A stretch of 64,000 nt of DNA from Patescibacteria group bacterium UBA2135 (lineage in GTDB: Bacteria; Patescibacteriota; Minisyncoccia; Phycocordibacterales; UBA2135). Positions 26,698 to 35,463 of this stretch are shown piece by piece. Where the stretch lies: NCBI GenBank assembly GCA_002327685.1, contig DCXN01000003.1, positions 23,095 through 87,094 of the forward strand, in the 5' to 3' direction. Both the position numbers and the translations under genes were made by a program. Numbering within the stretch: position 1 is the stretch's first letter; each line of letters begins with the position of its first letter. The notes beneath the pieces are model-generated. The model was not told the DNA's origin. It worked only from the letters and a program-made list of their open reading frames with translations, and ran no database searches.

Positions 26698-27978
26698 CTA
26701 CAGACTTTTCGCGAGCAAGGAAAGAAATTGCTTATCGTCTTTTGCGGCAATAGGCCCAATAAGCGCGAGGCTCCCTTTCTCCGGTTTAAATATATCCTTA
26801 GCAATTCTTTTCACATCGCTAGCAGAAACCGCCTGTATATCTCGCGCGCGCTCCTGTGGCGTTTTTAATTTCTTCACCATCACTTCTTCAAGCCCATAGA
26901 ATTGCGCGCGGGCATGCGAAGTCTCAAGGGATGAAAACAAATTGCCTGTGAGATAATTTTTCACTTTTTTTAATTCCGCTTCAGAAACTAAATCTTGTTT
27001 TATCAAACGCACTTCATCTAAAATCGCATGGAGTATTTCCGTCACTCGTTTGTTATCAACACCCGTATATATTGTCAGAAGCCCATGGTCAGTCAGCGCA
27101 TCATGTTCAGCGCCGATGTAATACCCCGCGCCCAGCTGATCACGAATACGATGAAACAAACGCGAACTCATACCGCCACCCAACACAGCCGCCAGAACAG
27201 AAAGCGCGGCATTGTCTTTGTGCCCCGCGCGATATCCGCGAAACCCAAGTGCGAGATGCGTCTGGCTTGTTTTTTTATGCTTGATAAATACTCGCGGTTT
27301 ATCCTGCGCATCTTTTGTTTTTTCTTTTTTACCCTTTCTTGATGTGGAAATGTCAGAGAACGCATTTTGTACCGCGCGAACAACTCCTTTTTCGTCATAT
27401 TTCCCCGCGACAACAACAACCGTTGAGGAAGCAACATAATGCTCTTGTTTGTACGAAACTATATCTTCACGTTTTATTCGCCGCACAGTATCACGAGTTC
27501 CTGCGATTGGCCATCCGGCCGGCTGATTACCATACAACAAATCGGTCAAAACGTCCCAAATGTCCCGCCGTGGATCATCTTCGTACATTTCAATCTCGCC
27601 AACAATAACACCTCGTTCCTTTTCAATCTCTTCTTTAGGAAGTGTAGAATTAAGATAAATGTCTGACAGCACATCAAGAACGCGCTTGAGGTGCCGTGAC
27701 TCTGTTTTTGCGTAATATCCGGTATATTCAAGGCCTGTAAAAGCATTATACTGCGCGCCAAGACCGTCAAGTTCTTCCGAAATAGCTTTTGAACTCGGCC
27801 TTTTTACAGTACCCTTAAAACAAAGATGCTCCAAAAAATGCGAGATACCGTTAATACGTTTTGTTTCGTATTTAGAACCAGTTTCAGTTAACACCAAAAC
27901 AGTCGTGGTAAGACTGTTTTTCATGGGAACTAAAATAACCCGCACACCATTTTTCAATGTTTTCTTTTTAAATTTCAT
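26698..27978 (-). CDS. M16-family zinc metallopeptidase
   Basis: The 426-residue protein carries the inverted zinc motif HFLEH (His47, Glu50, His51) with the downstream acidic ligand in GVIVGEIEMYEDDP. The second, inactive half has GGGMSSRLFHRIRDQLGAGY, whose Arg and Tyr line the active site. This two-domain, about 45-kDa form fits processing-peptidase or PqqF-like M16B enzymes. No signal peptide is seen, so it is probably cytosolic. It starts 47 bp upstream of the permease gene's start region, in the same direction. The start context CTAACGGG is shared with a repeat-like element near 51347-51465. Confidence 0.9.
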   Translation of the reverse strand: MKFKKKTLKNGVRVILVPMKNSLTTTVLVLTETGSKYETKRINGISHFLEHLCFKGTVKRPSSKAISEELDGLGAQYNAFTGLEYTGYYAKTESRHLKRVLDVLSDIYLNSTLPKEEIEKERGVIVGEIEMYEDDPRRDIWDVLTDLLYGNQPAGWPIAGTRDTVRRIKREDIVSYKQEHYVASSTVVVVAGKYDEKGVVRAVQNAFSDISTSRKGKKEKTKDAQDKPRVFIKHKKTSQTHLALGFRGYRAGHKDNAALSVLAAVLGGGMSSRLFHRIRDQLGAGYYIGAEHDALTDHGLLTIYTGVDNKRVTEILHAILDEVRLIKQDLVSEAELKKVKNYLTGNLFSSLETSHARAQFYGLEEVMVKKLKTPQERARDIQAVSASDVKRIAKDIFKPEKGSLALIGPIAAKDDKQFLSLLAKSL

Positions 27979-28109
27979 CCCGTTAGAGGTAGGACACGGT
28001 CTCCGTAAACCAACCCTACATAATTAAACTTTTGAATTTTTAAACTTTTAAATCTTTAAATAATATGTGCTATGTATGTTCCCATAATGACCATGGCTTC
28101 GTACGGGAT

Positions 28110-29480
28110 TCATCGTAATTTTGTTGTCAATTCTTTAACAGAAACTCGCTCCTGTTTTCCAGTATCCCTATCACGCACCGTCACACTGTCATTTTCAAGA
28201 GTTTCAAAATCAATCGTAACGCAATTCGGCGTACCAATCTCATCCTGCCGACGATAGCGTTTACCAATATTCCCATTATCGTCCCACATTATTTCAGGAA
28301 TTTCTTTTTTCAACGCACCAAAAACTTCTTCTGCTTTTTTTACTAATTCCGGCTTATTGCGCATAAGAGGAAAGACAGCCGCTTTAATAGGGGCAATGCT
28401 TGGCTTCAAACGCAACACAACTCTTTTCTCGCCGTTCATTTCGTCTTCATCGTAACTCTCCGCAAGCACCGCAAGTATTGTGCGATCCAACCCCGCAGAT
28501 GTTTCAACAACATAAGGAATATAACGCTCTTTCGTTTCTTCGTCCATCACCCTGAAATCAACTCCTGAAAACTTTTGATGTTGAGTAAGATCATAATCAC
28601 CACGATTATGAACACCCTCAAGTTCATCCCAACCAAACGGATATTTATACTGTATATCCCAGGCGTCTCTTGCATAAAATACCAAATGTTCATGTTGCTT
28701 CCATCGTAAGTTTTCCTTTTTTATACCAAGATCAATATAATATTGCATACGCTCTTTCTTCCAGTCTTCGTATGCTTTTTCCGCATCGCGTGGATGTACA
28801 AAATACTGCATTTCCATCTGCTCAAATTCGCGTTTTCTAAAAAGAAATTGTCGCGGACTGATTTCGTTTCTAAATACTTTACCGACTTGAGCAATACCAA
28901 AAGGAACATTATAAAAACCGGTATTCAGTACATTTTTAAAATTAATAAAAATACCCTGCGCAGTCTCCCCGCGAAGATACGCTTCTTCGTCTTCTTCCTC
29001 AAATTTTCCAAGTGTGGAGGTCGCTAAAAGATTTTTCTGCACAACCTTTCCAAAATTTTTCTTTCCACATACCGGGCATTTGAGTTTCTCTCGGTTAGTA
29101 TCAAATAATTCATTCAACTCTGTTTCAGACATTTTTTCATCTGCCTGCACATCTACACTTTCCAAAAGATGATCCGCTCGCAACTTACTATGGCAAGAAA
29201 AACACACAACCAGCGGATCATTGAAGCCTGACACATGTCCGCTTGCTTCCCACACTTTGGGTGAAGTAAAAATACTTGAATCAAGAAAAGCCATTTTCCC
29301 ATGCATCCGCATCGTGCGCATCCACGCATTTACTATATTCTGCCGAAGCGCTACTCCGTGATGCCCATAGTCATACATTCCGGCAAATCCGCCATAAATC
29401 TCTGACCCTTGAAATACAAAACCCCGCCTTTTAGTAAGACTTACTATTTTGTCTAATTTGGATAAATTGTTGTTTTCCAT
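28110..29480 (-). CDS. glyS: Glycyl-tRNA synthetase (alpha2 type)
   Basis: The 456-residue class II enzyme charges tRNA-Gly. It begins LDKIVSLTKRRGFVFQGSEI and has YDYGHHGVALRQNIVNAWM, the zinc-type CPVCGKK, motif 2 (FRNEISPRQFLFRKREFEQM) and motif 3 (VVETSAGLDRTILAVLAESY). The single-chain type is the archaeal/eukaryotic and Gram-positive form. The start at 29480 (MENNNLSK) lacks a clear ribosome-binding site. Just upstream, a second, broken copy of its first codons is visible. Confidence 0.95.
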   Translation of the reverse strand: MENNNLSKLDKIVSLTKRRGFVFQGSEIYGGFAGMYDYGHHGVALRQNIVNAWMRTMRMHGKMAFLDSSIFTSPKVWEASGHVSGFNDPLVVCFSCHSKLRADHLLESVDVQADEKMSETELNELFDTNREKLKCPVCGKKNFGKVVQKNLLATSTLGKFEEEDEEAYLRGETAQGIFINFKNVLNTGFYNVPFGIAQVGKVFRNEISPRQFLFRKREFEQMEMQYFVHPRDAEKAYEDWKKERMQYYIDLGIKKENLRWKQHEHLVFYARDAWDIQYKYPFGWDELEGVHNRGDYDLTQHQKFSGVDFRVMDEETKERYIPYVVETSAGLDRTILAVLAESYDEDEMNGEKRVVLRLKPSIAPIKAAVFPLMRNKPELVKKAEEVFGALKKEIPEIMWDDNGNIGKRYRRQDEIGTPNCVTIDFETLENDSVTVRDRDTGKQERVSVKELTTKLR

Positions 29481-29489
29481 ACGCAGTTT

Positions 29490-29630
29490 TAATGCACACA
29501 TCGGCGAGGCTCGCCTCTTAGGCGGCCCGCCTTTTGGCAAGTGAAACTATTTTTGATAATTTATCCATAAATTGCTTACAACTTTCAACTGTTTCTATGG
29601 CGAAAATTAAATCATCACGGTTTCGTTGTT
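29490..29630 (-). pseudogene. Partial duplicate of the glyS start, interrupted
   Basis: On the minus strand a frame reads MDKLSKIVSLAKRRAA then stop. It matches the intact glyS beginning (LSKLDKIVSLTKRRGF) and in fact looks closer to the usual family start. It breaks off at a GC-rich hairpin (GGCGAGGCTCGCC and GCCTCTTAGGC, about 29501-29532). This suggests rearrangement of the glyS 5' end. Confidence 0.45.
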
Positions 29631-29633
29631 CGT

Positions 29634-29768
29634 CATAGGTCGTAGGTCGTTCGTTGTAGGTCGTTCGTTGTAGGTTGTTTGTCGTAGGTCGTTCGTTGTA
29701 GGTCGTTCGTTGTAGGTTGTTTGTTGTAGGTTGTTTGTTGTAGGTTGTTTGTTGTAGGTTGTTTGTTA
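29634..29768. repeat. Tandem array of a 14-bp unit
   Basis: About nine units of GTAGGTTGTTTGTT or GTAGGTCGTTCGTT lie head to tail and end at the stop codon of the gene at 29766. The units alternate between two sequence types. There are no unique spacers, so it is not a CRISPR array. Confidence 0.85.
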
Positions 29769-31694
29769 CTCGTCTTTAGGCAACACTACCTTCCCCTGAC
29801 TAAAAATAAAGTTCGGGTCAGTGCTAAGCGAAGTATCAAGCGCCTTACTTGAAAGACGCGCGACTGTCTCTGTAAACTCATCAACTCCTGAAAACGTTGA
29901 CTCACCAATTACCGTCGGAGTCTGGTTGAGATGCGACAAGCTTGGCATAAGTTTTACCTGAAATGCAACCTCTCGCGGCGGCAATGTCATACCCGACCCC
30001 GCCTCAAGCCGATCAATGTTCCATACCACTTCGCGAGACGATTCATTGTATGAAATATTTTCACTCATTGGCGTAAAAACTCCCACCCATTTAACATAAG
30101 GAGGTAAAACTGCTTTGACCATTGAGCGAGAGACATGATTTGACGAATTAACAGCCGTAAAAACAACTGTGTATGTTGTTTCGCGCTCAACTTCCGGCGG
30201 TACAGGACCTGTGTTTATAAACGGTCCAACAAAATATACCATACGAGACGTAAATACAACATCAGAGGCAATTTTAATCGTACGCTCAATTGAATTTTCA
30301 ACTCGCTCATCAACGCCTGACTCCGAAAGTCGCTTACCACTTGTAGTTACAACAATATCAACAGTTGGATTTTTAAATAGTGAACCGCTTGTGGTAAAAA
30401 GCGGCTGCAACGCAAACCGAAAACTTGTTCTTCCCTGCGCGCCAGACTCAATGTCCGCAAGATCCGGCAGTGAATTCTTATCCCACAAAATCGTGTTATC
30501 AGCTGAATCAAAGAATCCATTACGCGGCTTCACTGAAAGTTCATTAATAACATCACCTGAAAGCTTTGCTTCAATGCGCGCGTCAACAATTTTGGTCGGC
30601 AAGTTATTTGTCCATACGACCTCAACGTCAACAAGCGAGCCGCTTCCCACAGCTGGTTCTTTTCTTGTTTCTCCATTGACAAACAAAAGCGTACTCAAGA
30701 AAGGGCGCGCAATTGAAATAGTAGATATTGATGTATTGTATGTAACCCCGAGTTCATTTTCTTTCTCTTTGGATTTAGCGCCGCTTGAAACCCGGAATAC
30801 TTTCTCTTCCCCATCTTGCCCTTCAAGAATTCCGCGAACAACAATCACGCGCCGTGCCCGCGGCGCCAAATCACCAATAAGCCATTTGTTATCGCCAGAT
30901 ACGGCCTGCGGCTCAGCCCCAAGAAATGAAAAACCAAACGGATAGTCTATCTCGACAGCAAGATCACGAGTTATTATGTCGGTATTTGATATGACTGTAG
31001 CTTTAATTTCAAATTCCTGCCCTGCCACCGCTTCAGAAAGTGTCTCTACGGTAAGGCTGGTAGCAGAAGAGCTGATATGTATTTCATGTTCTTTTTCTTT
31101 TACAAAAATGGCATTAGAATCTTCTACTCTATACTCAAGTGTAATATTAAATTTCTTTTCATCTCCTTCTTGTCCAAACAATACAAGCCGCAAAGGTTCT
31201 TCAATAACCTCCCCTGCTTCAATACGATCAAGCGATTTACGAAAGTTGGAAAGTTCTGTTTTAAGTTTGCCAACACTTCTTGTTCCTTGCGGATATTCAA
31301 CCAAAAAATCAACAAATTCAAGAGGGACACTATTGTTATTTTCAATTACAATTTGGAGTTGCACTTCTTCACCCGCGGGCGCCGCAACAGGGCCTGAAAC
31401 AAGAATGTCCACATTTTTTGTGGAGATAACATTAGAATCACGCAGCAAAACAAATGAAGCAACAATCATCGCAAGAACAAAAAAGAGTATTGAGATAATG
31501 AAAAATTTTTTCCAGAATGGCATGATTGGTTTTTTTGCGTCCGCAGGATCCGCTTCTTCGGCTTCCCACCCGCTTTCACCCTCCCCGTCATGTGTATGAA
31601 GCTCAAAGCGTTCACTTGGAGGCAAATTCGCGCCACGCCTATACAAAGACTTTTTAAGCCGCTCTATCTTCCCCTCTTTTTTCACCTTAGACAT
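29766..31694 (-). CDS. Single-pass membrane protein with extracellular beta domains
   Basis: The 642-residue protein has a basic and acidic cytosolic N-terminus (about 1-58), one transmembrane helix (about 59-82, FFIISILFFVLAMIVASFVL) and a large outside part. That part has several beta-sandwich-like domains (VLVSGPVAAPAGEEVQLQIV, EVEVVWTNNLPTKIVDARIE, TYTVVFTAVNSSNHVSRSMV). They resemble DUF11/CARDB-type adhesion modules. No enzyme motif was seen. A surface structural role is likely. The promoter TGC-TATAAT (31703-31708) places the transcript start at or next to the ATG at 31694. Confidence 0.72.
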   Translation of the reverse strand: MSKVKKEGKIERLKKSLYRRGANLPPSERFELHTHDGEGESGWEAEEADPADAKKPIMPFWKKFFIISILFFVLAMIVASFVLLRDSNVISTKNVDILVSGPVAAPAGEEVQLQIVIENNNSVPLEFVDFLVEYPQGTRSVGKLKTELSNFRKSLDRIEAGEVIEEPLRLVLFGQEGDEKKFNITLEYRVEDSNAIFVKEKEHEIHISSSATSLTVETLSEAVAGQEFEIKATVISNTDIITRDLAVEIDYPFGFSFLGAEPQAVSGDNKWLIGDLAPRARRVIVVRGILEGQDGEEKVFRVSSGAKSKEKENELGVTYNTSISTISIARPFLSTLLFVNGETRKEPAVGSGSLVDVEVVWTNNLPTKIVDARIEAKLSGDVINELSVKPRNGFFDSADNTILWDKNSLPDLADIESGAQGRTSFRFALQPLFTTSGSLFKNPTVDIVVTTSGKRLSESGVDERVENSIERTIKIASDVVFTSRMVYFVGPFINTGPVPPEVERETTYTVVFTAVNSSNHVSRSMVKAVLPPYVKWVGVFTPMSENISYNESSREVVWNIDRLEAGSGMTLPPREVAFQVKLMPSLSHLNQTPTVIGESTFSGVDEFTETVARLSSKALDTSLSTDPNFIFSQGKVVLPKDE

Positions 31695-31702
31695 TACACT
31701 TC

Positions 31703-31711
31703 ATTATAGCA
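31703..31711 (-). promoter_or_regulatory. Extended -10 promoter, leaderless start
   Basis: TGCTATAAT on the minus strand ends 8 nt before the ATG at 31694. Confidence 0.5.
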
Positions 31712-31747
31712 TTGAATAAGCAAGGTACTAGGTTTTAAGCTAATCGC

Positions 31748-31935
31748 GCCGCCAGGTCTGGCCTTGAGGAGGAGCGGAGCCGAGTCTGACTCGGCGCAGC
31801 GACGGGAAAAGGCCGGACCTTGCGGAACGGTTTTTTCTAATTTGCAGACCTTGAGAAAAAAACTGTGCAGCCAGGTCTGGCCTTGAGGAGGAGCGAAGCG
31901 ACGGGAAAAGGCCGGACCTTGCGGAACAGTTTTCC
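31748..31935. repeat. Two adjacent copies of the palindromic repeat
   Basis: Copy 1 (about 31749-31824) carries an extra hairpin GCCGAGTCTGACTCGGC in its loop. Copy 2 (about 31858-31935) is bounded by AAAAACTGT and ACAGTTTT and has the standard GGAGGAGCGAAGCGACGGG loop. A partial arm (GCAGACCTTGAG) precedes copy 2 at the same junction as in the nested loci. The rest up to 32076 holds a small hairpin around ACCTTGCAAGGT and no gene. Confidence 0.8.
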
Positions 31936-32032
31936 GCAGTTTCCCCCCATTCCATCAGAACCTTGCAAGGTTTTGATAGAATGTTAACAATTTAGGCAAA
32001 ATTCCCCTCAATTTTATATGAATACAGCAATT

Positions 32033-32076
32033 TTTAAACTATTTCAGTTTATCAAAATGAAGGTTCCTCGTGCGCA
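32033..32076 (-). repeat. Shared 3' flank, copy 1
   Basis: Directly after the stop of the kinase-like gene the minus strand reads 4 nt, then CACGAGGAACCTTCATTTTG, then GATAAACTGAAATAGTTT-like sequence. A near-identical flank follows the next gene upstream (32957-32999). Confidence 0.75.
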
Positions 32077-32730
32077 TTAGTTCTCTAAATCAACAACAGT
32101 AATATCAGAAAAAACCTCTTGCAATACACGTAATCGTTCTGATGATTCTGTTTGTGACTTCTTTGAAAATTCTTTAATACTGTTTTCAATGTCATTTGTC
32201 ATCTCTCCTGTTTTTTTAAATTTTTCTAATTCTCCATTTGGTAACATTGGCCAAAAATCTTTTGGTAAGCCACTCGTACCCTTTCTAACTCCTCCAATAA
32301 ATCTCTTGTAGATACGGGATGTATATTTTTCTATTGGTGTGGGGTGAATGTATATAAATTCAAAATCAGACAACGTATCTGAAAAAATACTTTTTAATGT
32401 ATGTGGGTTTGCCATTGAACCTTCCACTACAACATTACCTCGCAATATAGCTTTTCGTAACTCTTGTTGAGCACCGGTAATAAAAGCTTCTCTCCATTCT
32501 GATGGTTCACCAAAACGATATGCCACAACATAAGCTTTAGGAACATCATCTACACCAAATTTTTCAACAACATTTTTTTGTACAATTTGATCAAATGAAA
32601 TCGATACATACCCAAGATCCTCTACTAGTTGATGAGCGAATGTTGTTTTTCCTGTTGAGGTTTTACCACTGATATATACAATCTGTGGTTTTGTGTTTTT
32701 AATCTTCTTATATACTCCCTCAAGATTCAT
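32077..32730 (-). CDS. P-loop kinase-like protein
   Basis: The 217-residue protein has Walker A GKTSTGKTT (about residues 21-29) after IVYISGK, a strand ending in FDQ, and Arg-rich lid-like segments (YTSRIYKRFIGGVRKGTSG). This resembles small nucleotide or zeta-toxin-type kinases (AAA_33 group). The phosphate acceptor is unknown. It may be part of a cassette: it shares a 3' flank with the RibD-like gene upstream, and two tRNA-like remnants lie in between. No antitoxin gene is visible next to it. Confidence 0.65.
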   Translation of the reverse strand: MNLEGVYKKIKNTKPQIVYISGKTSTGKTTFAHQLVEDLGYVSISFDQIVQKNVVEKFGVDDVPKAYVVAYRFGEPSEWREAFITGAQQELRKAILRGNVVVEGSMANPHTLKSIFSDTLSDFEFIYIHPTPIEKYTSRIYKRFIGGVRKGTSGLPKDFWPMLPNGELEKFKKTGEMTNDIENSIKEFSKKSQTESSERLRVLQEVFSDITVVDLEN

Positions 32731-32800
32731 AAAATTATTATAACGCTGAATACTTAATATATTGAATAAATATAGTACCTCGTGCTAGCTCTAAGATGCG

Positions 32801-32875
32801 GAGACTGAGGGATTCGAACTGTCTCGGTCACCCCGATACTAAATGTTAAGTGCGGGGTGTTAGGGATTCGAACAC
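32801..32875 (-). other. Two tRNA-3'-end-like remnants
   Basis: On the minus strand GTTCGAATCCCTAACACCCC and GTTCGAATCCCTCAGTCTCC look like T-loop plus acceptor 3' halves of two tRNAs. Neither has a matching 5' half or anticodon arm. Instead each forms a simple hairpin (GTGTT/AACAC and GAGAC/GTCTC). Confidence 0.55.
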
Positions 32876-32956
32876 TTCTCGTGCGTAATCACTACGCTCA
32901 AATTGCCTAACCTCCTCAAGCTAAAACTTTTGTCGATCAAGCCCCGTAAAGTTTAT

Positions 32957-32999
32957 TTTTAACTATTTTAATTTATCAAAATGAAGGTCCTCGTGTACC
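32957..32999 (-). repeat. Shared 3' flank, copy 2
   Basis: After the stop of the RibD-like gene and 4 nt, CACGAGGACCTTCATTTTGA is followed by TAAATTAAAATAGTT, matching 32033-32076. Confidence 0.75.
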
Positions 33000-33692
33000 T
33001 TAATTTTTAACATCATATTTTAAATGAAGATAGGAATGTTCTAATTGTTTGCAAGATACTAATGTAAGTGGTCTCAACTTCATCAACTCGAAGTTATTAT
33101 GTAATGACTCACCATCAATAAGTGTTGCTGTATTCTTTCCTCCGACTAAAATTGGTGCAACAACAATGGAAAGATGGTCAATCAATCCAGCTCTTAACAA
33201 AACGGAGTTTAGTGTTCCTCCAGATTGAATTGTGAGCTTGTCAGCCCCATTCTTTTTTAACTTATAGAGTACATCTTGAAAATCAATTTCATTATTATAT
33301 AAAAGAAAAGTAATCTTATCATTCTGACCTGAAAGAATTTTTGCAGGATGATTAGCGTTTGTACTTACAACAAACACGCCTCTAGTTTTTTCAGCCAAGT
33401 ATTCAATCCCTTCAGAAGTTAGGTGTGGCTTATTATCAACTACCACGAATGAAACAGGAATACCATCTTGAAATACCTTTTTCTCATTTACTCCAATTTT
33501 TTCAAAAACTCTACCCGAGTTAAGCGAAAAAGGATCCGTAGTCTGTTCAATATCATAGTATTGTTTCAATCCTTCTTTTACCCCATCAACATTAAGGAAA
33601 TCCTTATCGACATCCATTGCGTCGGTATCTCCAGTCGATATTTTCCCATCGACAGACATAAGCATGAATAGTGTTGTTTCTGGTCTTTCCAT
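33000..33692 (-). CDS. RibD C-terminal/dihydrofolate-reductase-like reductase
   Basis: The 230-residue protein from the ATG at 33692 shows the RibD_C/DHFR-like NADPH fold: MLMSVDGKISTGD at the start, GADKLTIQSGGTLNSVLLRA and LIDHLSIVVAPILVGGKNTA. The family reduces the ribosyl ring of a riboflavin precursor, or related pteridines. No RibD deaminase domain and no other rib gene is nearby, so it may act on another substrate. An in-frame ATG six codons upstream (33710) is possible. It is flanked by a 3' repeat shared with the next gene. Confidence 0.8.
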   Translation of the reverse strand: MERPETTLFMLMSVDGKISTGDTDAMDVDKDFLNVDGVKEGLKQYYDIEQTTDPFSLNSGRVFEKIGVNEKKVFQDGIPVSFVVVDNKPHLTSEGIEYLAEKTRGVFVVSTNANHPAKILSGQNDKITFLLYNNEIDFQDVLYKLKKNGADKLTIQSGGTLNSVLLRAGLIDHLSIVVAPILVGGKNTATLIDGESLHNNFELMKLRPLTLVSCKQLEHSYLHLKYDVKN

Positions 33693-33780
33693 ATATTTAT
33701 CATAACGCAATCAATAAAATTGCATAACAAATTGCCTACAGATAAATGTGAATAATCGCCATTAATTTTCTGATATTTTT

Positions 33781-35247
33781 TTATTCCTCTCGCAACTTAT
33801 CCAACTCAAGAGTTTCGTCTATGCGAATCTGATTTACAAAATCCGAAACGTGAGAAACAAGCACCATGGCCCCTTTATATTGATCTAGCGCCTTTGCGAT
33901 GATGGGTAGATGGCGAAAGTTTATATGATTAGTAGGTTCGTCTAAAATAAGCAGGTTCGGTCTCATAAGTGCAAGTTGTGCAAATGACACGAGTCCTTTT
34001 TGTCCTTCGGACAAATTTCCTATCTTTGTGTATATAAGCTCTCCTGTTATCAAAAATCCTGCCGCCAAACTCCTCATCATCTGTTCATCCTCTCTGTCCA
34101 TTGCCTTCTTCAGCGTGTCATACACAGTCTCATCAAAATCAAGCATGGAAAAATCCTGTCTATAATAGCCCACTCTCACACCATCTGAAATCTTTGCACC
34201 CTGCTCTGTGCCATGCGCCAAATTATTAAGCAAAGTACTTTTTCCTATGCCATTTGGGCCAGTTAAAAGAAGATGCCTATTTTTCGTTAAAGATACGTCC
34301 GCCACTCTAGAAGACAACTTATCGCCTTGCATAATAGAGAGTGCGTGAATCCGCAAAATCTCGCCTACGTGATGCTCCTTAACGTCTATATCAAATTTTC
34401 GTATAGTTTTGTCTTCACGACGCACATCCACTTTGGATTCTTCCGCCTCTTGCGCACTTTCACGCATACGTTTTGCCAAGATCCTCATGCGACCTCCTTT
34501 GTTTGCGAAAAAGTTTGCCTTGTCTTTTTTCTCTTGAATATGTTTTTCAAATTGAGCGTTTTTTCTACGTTCTTTTTCTACACGAGCTACTATCTCCTTA
34601 ACCACGTCTTTGTAGTCACCAACATATTTTTCTATTTTTCTCGTAAAGACATCTAGATACAAAACGCCTTCCGTGAAAGCATTTAAAAAATCTGCATCAT
34701 GAGAAATCACGATAACCGTTTTTTTGTAATCAATCAAAAACTTTTTCAAATGTGAAATCCCATCTTTATCTAGATTGTTTGTGGGTTCATCTAAGAGCAA
34801 TATGTCAGGGTTCTGTATTAAAGCAGATGCCAAAAGAAGGCGCGCCTGCTGTCCTCCAGAGAAATCTTTTATGAGCTTTTCCTTTGGGGCGTGTAGGTTT
34901 ACGACTTCTAAAATCTTATCTATACGCACATCAATGTTATATATTTTCTCCGTGAAGCACTCTTGAAAAAACTCACGCACAGAAATTTCAAGCTGGTCAC
35001 GTGGTATTACCTGTCTAGCTATCGCCACGGAAAGATTCGGCGCGAAATGAATATCCCCTTCTGCAGGCGTACGCTTTTTTGTGATTAGCTCAAACAAAGT
35101 GCTTTTCCCTGATCCATTTTGCCCCATGAGAGTTATTTTTGAGCCACGACGCACAGTAAAGCTCACCTCATCTAATATGGGTTTCTTTGCGCTGTATTCA
35201 AATGACACCTCGTCAAATCTTATTATTACTTCTGTTTTTTCTGACAT
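33781..35247 (-). CDS. ABC-F family ATPase
   Basis: The 488-residue protein has two ABC domains and no membrane segments. The first has GQNGSGKST and SGGQQARLL; the second has GPNGIGKST and LSEGQKGLV. Walker B regions LLLDEPTNNLD and LILDEPTNHI are intact. A charged linker of about 90 residues joins them (KERRKNAQFEKHIQEKKDKA). ABC-F proteins act on the ribosome E site, either as translation factors or by dislodging antibiotics. The leader has a hairpin-T-run that could be an attenuator, as in antibiotic-inducible ABC-F genes. The start ATG at 35247 is preferred over a TTG three codons upstream. Confidence 0.92.
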   Translation of the reverse strand: MSEKTEVIIRFDEVSFEYSAKKPILDEVSFTVRRGSKITLMGQNGSGKSTLFELITKKRTPAEGDIHFAPNLSVAIARQVIPRDQLEISVREFFQECFTEKIYNIDVRIDKILEVVNLHAPKEKLIKDFSGGQQARLLLASALIQNPDILLLDEPTNNLDKDGISHLKKFLIDYKKTVIVISHDADFLNAFTEGVLYLDVFTRKIEKYVGDYKDVVKEIVARVEKERRKNAQFEKHIQEKKDKANFFANKGGRMRILAKRMRESAQEAEESKVDVRREDKTIRKFDIDVKEHHVGEILRIHALSIMQGDKLSSRVADVSLTKNRHLLLTGPNGIGKSTLLNNLAHGTEQGAKISDGVRVGYYRQDFSMLDFDETVYDTLKKAMDREDEQMMRSLAAGFLITGELIYTKIGNLSEGQKGLVSFAQLALMRPNLLILDEPTNHINFRHLPIIAKALDQYKGAMVLVSHVSDFVNQIRIDETLELDKLREE

Positions 35248-35348
35248 AGTTAGCAAAGCATTTTAATCAATTTAATCAAAAAGAACGCACGCGGTGCGTC
35301 CTTGCTCCTTGTTGACAGAACTATACTACAAATCCACTACCTACGCAA
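35248..35348 (-). promoter_or_regulatory. Promoter and possible attenuator of the ABC-F gene
   Basis: TTGCGT (35343-35348), a 17-bp spacer and TATAGT (35320-35325) form a good promoter with a start near 35313. The leader then folds GGACGCA/TGCGTTC (35283-35301) followed by TTTTT, an intrinsic terminator shape upstream of the gene. A three-codon frame (ATG CTT TGC TAA) ends 2 nt before the gene's ATG. Confidence 0.5.
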
Positions 35349-35370
35349 TCATCTTTTTGAAACGCCGTCA

Positions 35371-35463
35371 GGTCTGGCCTTCCCGCCTGCCATCGCCCGA
35401 CTGACCTTTGCGGACGATTAGGCAGTGGCGGGCAGGGAGGAGGAGCGGAGCGACGGGCCTCGG
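35371..35463. repeat. Palindromic repeat copy with altered interior
   Basis: It starts GTCAGGTCTGGCCTTCCCGC and ends GGAGGAGCGGAGCGACGGG. Between these lies a second imperfect palindrome (CCGCCTGCCATCGCC and GGCAGTGGCGGGCAGG) in place of the usual arm. Confidence 0.65.

Noticed and set aside
29634..29768. CRISPR-like array
   Set aside because: Units are contiguous 14-mers with no spacers, and no cas gene is present.
31740..31955. 71-codon frame reading through two palindromic repeats
   Set aside because: The predicted protein is just the repeat translated (SARSGLFPSLRR twice); similar frames appear at every repeat copy.
32801..32875. Functional tRNA genes
   Set aside because: Only T-loop/acceptor-like halves are present; no anticodon arm or 5' acceptor strand matches.
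32033..33710. Integron cassette array
   Set aside because: The shared 3' flanks lack attC core sites and fold, and no integron integrase is visible.
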